Source of the DNA: Phyllobacteriaceae bacterium
Lineage (GTDB): Bacteria > Pseudomonadota > Alphaproteobacteria > Rhizobiales > Rhizobiaceae
Reading direction: 5' to 3'
Assembly: GCA_023954255.1 (NCBI GenBank)
Contig: JAMLIH010000018.1
Coordinates: 1 to 46,326 of the forward strand
Length of the DNA stretch: 46,326 nt
A model generated the notes under the pieces. The model saw only the letters and a program-made list of their open reading frames with translations. It ran no database searches and was not told the DNA's origin. The translations under genes were made by a program, and so were the position numbers. Positions 43,261 through 46,326 of this stretch are shown here, piece after piece (within the stretch, counting starts at the first letter, position 1; every line of letters begins with the position of its first letter).

Positions 43261-44271
43261 TCATCGAAGCGTATCCAGCCGTTCTTGAGTTTCCGGCAGC
43301 TTGGCAAGGCTTGCCGAAATTCGGTCCTGCCACTTCGAACCCAGCTTTGTTGCCTCATTGAATGCAATTTCAAGCTCATCGGGCCTGTCTTCCGCCAGAA
43401 CTTCGATAAGGAATTGTGCCTGTAACAGATCTTTTCTCGATTTCAGACGGTCGGTCCGGCGGTCTGCAACAATCAGCTTGTGTATCGCGAAGCGTTCTGG
43501 ACGGGGAATTTGAACAAGAACACCTGAACGGTAAATGACTGCGGCCTTGATCGGCTTGGCAAGCAGGTAGTTCAAGTGGTGCAAGGATTGTGCATCAACG
43601 CCAAGTGCCTTCAAGTGTTTAATTCCTTCATCATCTTCGAAGGAAGGGGTTAGAAACTCGACCTGTGTGTTGCTTCGCGATTGCCGCCAACGCCATGTTG
43701 ATGTCTGTTTCAGACTGGGCACTGGCGCAAATGAGAAGTCCGAAAGCACCTTTTCAAGTTCGGGTGAGACGGTGTCTTTTAAAGCCAGCGACAGCCGTTC
43801 ATAGCTGGCAATGTCCACATCCTGTGTCAACGCCGTTTCATCCAGTTTGAAGCGAACTCCCAATTCTCCGTCGTACAAACGAAACGCGTTGGTCCCCACA
43901 AGTGTCCCGCCCAGCCGAAACACTCCCGAGGACGCCATTGCGTTCAATAAACTGCCGGTACCGGCATCAACGCTCATCAACCCCTCCGCCCTGAGTAACT
44001 GTACAAGGCGAACTCTTTCAGCCCGGCGTTCCCTGGCCTCGCTTTTTAACTGTGCATGGCGCTCCAATCGTTCGGACAACTCATCGCTGTCTTCGCCGAT
44101 GTAGATGTTTTTCACATCGCTGCCGATTCGGTACATGTCGTACCAGTAGGCTTTCCCGTTACGCTCAACCTTCTTCGGGGTGCCCCGGATATCAGAAACA
44201 GCCTCATCCTGAAGCGCTGACAGCAAGTCGTGATATGCTGCATGGGAGATGGCGGAATGTCGTTTAACCAT
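43261..44271 (-). CDS. GSU2403-family nucleotidyltransferase-fold protein
   Basis: This 336-residue protein matches the NTP_transf_8 / GSU2403 family. The N-terminal domain has KAYWYDMYRIGSDVKNIYIG and DELSERLERHAQLKSEARER. The nucleotidyltransferase core shows FRLGGTLVGTNAFRLYDGEL and the likely metal-binding DxD in TQDVDIASYERL. The second half is helical with KPIKAAVIYRSGVLVQIPRP and FAIHKLIVADRR. Related families include toxin-type transferases such as AbiEii, but no antitoxin gene lies next to it. The gene has its own promoter with three palindromes and sits behind sucD like an insertion. The predicted leader is very short and no clear ribosome site is seen. Confidence 0.85.
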   Translation of the reverse strand: MVKRHSAISHAAYHDLLSALQDEAVSDIRGTPKKVERNGKAYWYDMYRIGSDVKNIYIGEDSDELSERLERHAQLKSEARERRAERVRLVQLLRAEGLMSVDAGTGSLLNAMASSGVFRLGGTLVGTNAFRLYDGELGVRFKLDETALTQDVDIASYERLSLALKDTVSPELEKVLSDFSFAPVPSLKQTSTWRWRQSRSNTQVEFLTPSFEDDEGIKHLKALGVDAQSLHHLNYLLAKPIKAAVIYRSGVLVQIPRPERFAIHKLIVADRRTDRLKSRKDLLQAQFLIEVLAEDRPDELEIAFNEATKLGSKWQDRISASLAKLPETQERLDTLR

Positions 44272-44275
44272 GGCA

Positions 44276-44304
44276 TGTTCTACAAAGATTATTTTTGTAG
44301 AACA
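44276..44304. repeat. Palindrome 1 of 3 (perfect)
   Basis: Arms TGTTCTACAAA (44276-44286) and TTTGTAGAACA (44294-44304) are perfect inverted copies around a 7-base spacer. It begins five bases before the start codon of the nucleotidyltransferase gene and overlaps the -10 region and predicted transcript start. Confidence 0.85.
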
Positions 44305-44329
44305 TAGTGTCGTGTTCTACAAAAGTCAA
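44301..44329 (-). promoter_or_regulatory. Promoter of the nucleotidyltransferase gene inside the palindromes
   Basis: On the minus strand -35 TTGACT (44329-44324) is separated by exactly 17 bp from -10 TATGTT (44306-44301). Both elements are close to consensus. The -35 lies in the spacer of palindrome 2 and the -10 touches palindrome 1, so a protein bound there would block RNA polymerase. Transcription would start near 44294, about 20 bases before the ATG. Confidence 0.75.
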
Positions 44330-44341
44330 TTTCGTAGAACA
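44313..44341. repeat. Palindrome 2 of 3 (one mismatch)
   Basis: The left arm TGTTCTACAAA (44313-44323) is identical to that of palindrome 1; the right arm TTCGTAGAACA (44331-44341) has one mismatch. The dyad extends two more bases on each side (CG/CG, 44311-44343). The 7-base spacer and its first neighbour hold the -35 hexamer of the promoter. Confidence 0.85.
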
Positions 44342-44347
44342 CGGTGA

Positions 44348-44376
44348 TGTTCAACGAAATTCAGGTTTGTTGAACA
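44348..44376. repeat. Palindrome 3 of 3 (diverged copy)
   Basis: Arms TGTTCAACGAA (44348-44358) and TTTGTTGAACA (44366-44376) keep the 11/7/11 layout with one internal mismatch and two to three changes against copies 1 and 2. Dyad centres of the three copies are 37 and 35 bp apart, about three and a half helix turns. Confidence 0.8.
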
Positions 44377-44393
44377 GGCGGGATCAAAACAAA

Positions 44394-44415
44394 GGCCGCC
44401 CCCGGAGGCGCGGCC
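44394..44415 (-). terminator. Rho-independent terminator of sucD
   Basis: The stem GGCCGC/GCGGCC (44394-44399 and 44410-44415) is followed on the minus strand by TTTGTTTTG. It lies 27 bp after the sucD stop and separates sucD from the nucleotidyltransferase promoter. Confidence 0.75.
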
Positions 44416-44441
44416 CTGTTCGTCAATCTTTGTACAACGGC

Positions 44442-45365
44442 TTAGCTGTTGAACTGCTCGATTGCGGTCAGCAGCGTTTCGCCAAGCTTGGCCGGCGATG
44501 GCGAGACGACGATGCCGGCAGCTTCCATTGCCGCGATCTTGTCCTCGGCACCGCCCTTGCCGCCGGAAATGACGGCACCGGCATGGCCCATTGTGCGGCC
44601 CGGAGGAGCCGTGCGGCCTGCAATGAAGCCGGCAACCGGCTTCCTGCGGCCCTTGGCGCGCTGCTCGGTGAGCCACGCAGCGGCAGCTTCCTCCGCGGAG
44701 CCGCCGATCTCGCCGATCATGATGATCGATTCCGTATCGTCGTCGTCCAGAAACATGTCGAGGACATCGATGAATTCGGTTCCCTTGACGGGATCGCCGC
44801 CAATGCCGACCGCCGTAGTCTGACCGAGGCCGATATTGGTGGTCTGGAAAACCGCCTCATAGGTCAGCGTGCCGGAGCGCGAGACGACGCCGACCGATCC
44901 CTTCTTGAAGATGTTGCCCGGCATGATGCCGATCTTGCATTCGTCCGGCGTCAGCACGCCCGGGCAGTTGGGGCCGATCAGGCGCGAGTTCGACTTGTCG
45001 AGATGAGCCTTGGCCTTGACCATGTCGGACACCGGAATGCCCTCGGTGATGCAGATGATGAGTTCGATGCCGGCATCGATCGCCTCGACGATGGCAGCAG
45101 CGGCGCCCGCCGGCGGCACGTAGACGACGGAGGCATTGGCGCCCGTTGCCTCCTTGCCTTCCCTGACGGTGGCGAAGATCGGCAATTTCATACCGGCGGC
45201 AGCGCCGTTTTCGGCCGTCCAGGTCTCGCCGCCCTTCTTGGGGTGGATGCCGCCGACCATCTTTGTGCCGTGATAGGCCAGCGCCTGTTCAGTGTGGAAG
45301 GTTCCGGTCTTGCCGGTCAGTCCCTGAACGAGAATTTTCGTGTCTTTGTTGATCAGAATGGACAT
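44442..45365 (-). CDS. sucD: Succinyl-CoA ligase alpha subunit
   Basis: This is a 307-residue alpha subunit of the TCA-cycle enzyme that makes ATP or GTP from succinyl-CoA. CoA-binding residues are in [20 protein letters not shown]; the phosphorylated His is His261 in [17 protein letters not shown]. The protein is full length and slightly longer than usual. In most rhizobia sucD lies in mdh-sucC-sucD-sucA-sucB; here it is flanked by a toxin-antitoxin pair and a nucleotidyltransferase. The usual beta-subunit gene sucC is absent from the window. Either the operon has been split by insertion or this is a relocated or second copy. Confidence 0.95.
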   Translation of the reverse strand: MSILINKDTKILVQGLTGKTGTFHTEQALAYHGTKMVGGIHPKKGGETWTAENGAAAGMKLPIFATVREGKEATGANASVVYVPPAGAAAAIVEAIDAGIELIICITEGIPVSDMVKAKAHLDKSNSRLIGPNCPGVLTPDECKIGIMPGNIFKKGSVGVVSRSGTLTYEAVFQTTNIGLGQTTAVGIGGDPVKGTEFIDVLDMFLDDDDTESIIMIGEIGGSAEEAAAAWLTEQRAKGRRKPVAGFIAGRTAPPGRTMGHAGAVISGGKGGAEDKIAAMEAAGIVVSPSPAKLGETLLTAIEQFNS

Positions 45366-45412
45366 GGTTGGATGCTTCGCTCGCTCGGTTGGTGGTTAAT
45401 GTGAAGGCAAGT

Positions 45413-45838
45413 TCATGCCGCTTCCAGAAAATCCTCGATGAAGGGATTGCAGACGCGAACGCTGCCATAGGTTTGGCCATGGTTGAGATCTTCGGTATAA
45501 AGCACCGGCATTCTCGCCTTGGCTGCCGAACGCACAATCAGCCCGTCCCAGTGGGAGATCTGATATCGGCTTGACATTTCGAGCGCCTCCAACACGTCAT
45601 CCGGCTCGGTGGACATCACGAGATTAAGGGAAAGGCGCCTGACATAGGCTTCTGCAGCTTCACGATTCGCCAGATCGAGTTTTACAAGAACATTGAACGT
45701 TTCCATCAGCACCTGTGTGGAAAGGACGCAAGTCCGCTTAAGGAACAACTCGCGTGCCGCCTCACGTTTGCCGCTGGATTTGTCGCGCGGGTCAACCAGA
45801 TAGACGAGGATGTTCGAGTCAAAGAAGGCCGCGCTCAC
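45413..45838 (-). CDS. vapC: VapC-type PIN-domain toxin
   Basis: This 141-residue PIN-domain ribonuclease has acidic active-site residues in FFDSNILVYLVD (Asp7), LMETFNVL (Glu46), SHWDGLIVRSA (Asp98) and YTEDLNHG (Asp117). It is expected to cut RNA unless held by the antitoxin. The GTG at 45838, preceded by GAGGAAG, is the best start; an ATG five codons earlier is possible. It overlaps the antitoxin gene by 20 bases, typical for the module. The sequence matches PIN proteins of rhizobial toxin-antitoxin pairs. Confidence 0.9.
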   Translation of the reverse strand: MSAAFFDSNILVYLVDPRDKSSGKREAARELFLKRTCVLSTQVLMETFNVLVKLDLANREAAEAYVRRLSLNLVMSTEPDDVLEALEMSSRYQISHWDGLIVRSAAKARMPVLYTEDLNHGQTYGSVRVCNPFIEDFLEAA

Positions 45839-46094
45839 GAAGCACTTCCTCATAAAGTTCGTCCCGGCTGGGAAGCCCTTCGGGCGCAGCACGCCTTTCA
45901 GCCGTTGCCTGAGCATCGACACGATCAAAGAAGGCCTGCCAATCGGTCTTGTGCGCATCGGTGCCGGCCATGCCGACTTCGGCTTCCAAATATTCCCGCA
46001 CCATCTCGTTGACGCTGGTGCGGCGCATGGCGGCCAGCACCCGCGCCTTGTCGAGCAAGTCCTCATCAATCGCGAGGGTGATGTTCTTGGCCAT
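45819..46094 (-). CDS. vapB: VapB-type ribbon-helix-helix antitoxin
   Basis: This 91-residue antitoxin has an N-terminal DNA-binding segment of ribbon-helix-helix type (AKNITLAIDEDLLDKARVLA, MRRTSVNEMVREYLEAE) and an acidic C-terminal toxin-binding tail (LPSRDELYEEVLRERGLL). The ATG at 46094 is preferred; an upstream start adds five residues. A perfect 15-bp palindrome lies 26 bp upstream and is the probable autorepression site. Confidence 0.9.
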   Translation of the reverse strand: MAKNITLAIDEDLLDKARVLAAMRRTSVNEMVREYLEAEVGMAGTDAHKTDWQAFFDRVDAQATAERRAAPEGLPSRDELYEEVLRERGLL

Positions 46095-46119
46095 AGGCGC
46101 TCCACACATATCCTGCGTT

Positions 46120-46134
46120 ACACATAATATGTGT
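46120..46134. promoter_or_regulatory. Palindromic operator of the VapBC module
   Basis: ACACATAATATGTGT is a perfect dyad around one central base. A further half site ACACATA lies at 46104-46110, between the dyad and the antitoxin start. AT-rich -10-like sequence overlaps the dyad on the minus strand. The arrangement suits autorepression by the antitoxin-toxin complex. Confidence 0.7.
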
Positions 46135-46230
46135 GAGGTTAGAGATCAAGTCTCAGCGTGATGATAGGCTAGTACTGACTCGGTGCCGAAGGTCTTGGCC
46201 TTTTTTGTTAGCCCCCCCCAAACAAGAACT

Positions 46231-46251
46231 CCCGTGTCTTTATGACACGGG
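46231..46251 (-). terminator. Rho-independent terminator of the gene cut by the right edge
   Basis: A perfect 8-bp stem CCCGTGTC/GACACGGG with a 5-base loop is followed on the minus strand by AGTTCTTGTTT and then a run of eight G. It lies 16 bp after the stop codon at 46268. The T-tract is moderate. Confidence 0.7.
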
Positions 46252-46267
46252 TGAGTATGTTGGATTT

Positions 46268-46326
46268 CTACTTTTTTGAAATCTTGATCGCATAAGGGCC
46301 GGTCTTTTCAACCAGGAGCTGCGTTC
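46268..46326 (-). CDS. 3' end of an unidentified gene
   Basis: Eighteen codons and a TAG stop are visible (TQLLVEKTGPYAIKISKK), with a terminator right after. The tail does not look like the C-terminus of SucC, which would be the expected upstream neighbour of sucD. Too little is visible to name the product. Confidence 0.5.
   Translation of the reverse strand, partial: TQLLVEKTGPYAIKISKK

Noticed and set aside
44276-44376. Three regularly spaced repeats considered as a CRISPR array
   Set aside because: Each unit is a 29-bp dyad with 6-8 bp between units, too short for spacers, and promoter elements lie within the units.
46268-46326. Partial gene at the right edge considered as sucC
   Set aside because: The visible C-terminus does not resemble that of succinyl-CoA ligase beta subunit, and a terminator plus VapBC separate it from sucD.

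Overview
The window looks like chromosomal DNA of an alphaproteobacterium of the order Hyphomicrobiales (Rhizobiales). The basis is a set of families typical of that group: a Ros/MucR regulator, DUF2336, DUF1491, DUF5330, DUF6456, a TIGR03808-type Tat repeat protein, a gene transfer agent (GTA) structural cluster with a DUF6107 protein, and a seven-subunit Mrp antiporter operon. Codon use is GC-rich almost throughout. Exceptions are a short AT-richer stretch at about 14.3-15.1 kb and the flanks of sucD at about 43.2-46.3 kb, where accessory genes sit.

Layout. (1) 1-14.3 kb, minus strand: an RcGTA-like operon read from 14.2 kb down past the left edge. It carries g1, large terminase, portal, a DUF6107 membrane protein, prohead protease, capsid, head-tail connectors, tail terminator, tail tube, assembly chaperones, short tape measure, distal tail, hub, NlpC/P60 peptidase and the large tail-tip protein. 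Stop and start codons mostly overlap. There is one extra 49-codon ORF between g7 and g8, a nested hairpin after the capsid gene, and a 37-bp inverted repeat in front of g1. g1 and the portal gene each contain one frame break. (2) 14.3-15.1 kb: AT-richer accessory remnant with a frameshifted hypothetical gene. (3) 15.1-26.5 kb: housekeeping and conserved rhizobial genes, including a YcgN-type cysteine-cluster protein, PBP1A with a DUF1214/DUF1254 pair, DUF2336, DUF1491, a peptidoglycan-binding membrane protein with a PAS histidine kinase, DUF5330, SufE, and a pair of DNA-binding-type proteins (DnaA domain IV-like plus DUF6456). (4) 26.5-33.1 kb: mucR with a strong terminator, then the mnhA-G operon. 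(5) 33.4-43.2 kb: oligopeptidase B, two c-type cytochromes, Fe/Mn superoxide dismutase, type II haloacid dehalogenase, a HerA-like ATPase, a Tat-exported beta-helix protein and pyruvate kinase. Pyruvate kinase has a cluster of frame breaks in its first half but keeps a perfect 16-bp palindrome in its promoter region. (6) 43.2-46.3 kb: sucD bracketed by accessory genes, with a GSU2403-type nucleotidyltransferase on one side and a VapBC module on the other. No sucC is visible. The right edge cuts the 3' end of an unidentified gene.

How the genes fit together. The GTA operon encodes a complete headful-packaging particle apart from missing C-terminal sequence of the tail-tip protein, but it is non-functional as read because of the portal frame break, unless that is a sequence error. 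The most distinctive regulatory structure is at 44276-44376. Three tandem 29-bp palindromes with a common 11/7/11 layout overlap a good sigma70-type promoter for the nucleotidyltransferase gene. Together with VapBC on the far side of sucD, this makes a small, tightly controlled accessory islet around a TCA-cycle gene. Four loci carry frame breaks (g1, portal, the 14.7-kb hypothetical gene, pyk). Whether these are real mutations or consensus errors cannot be decided from the sequence alone.
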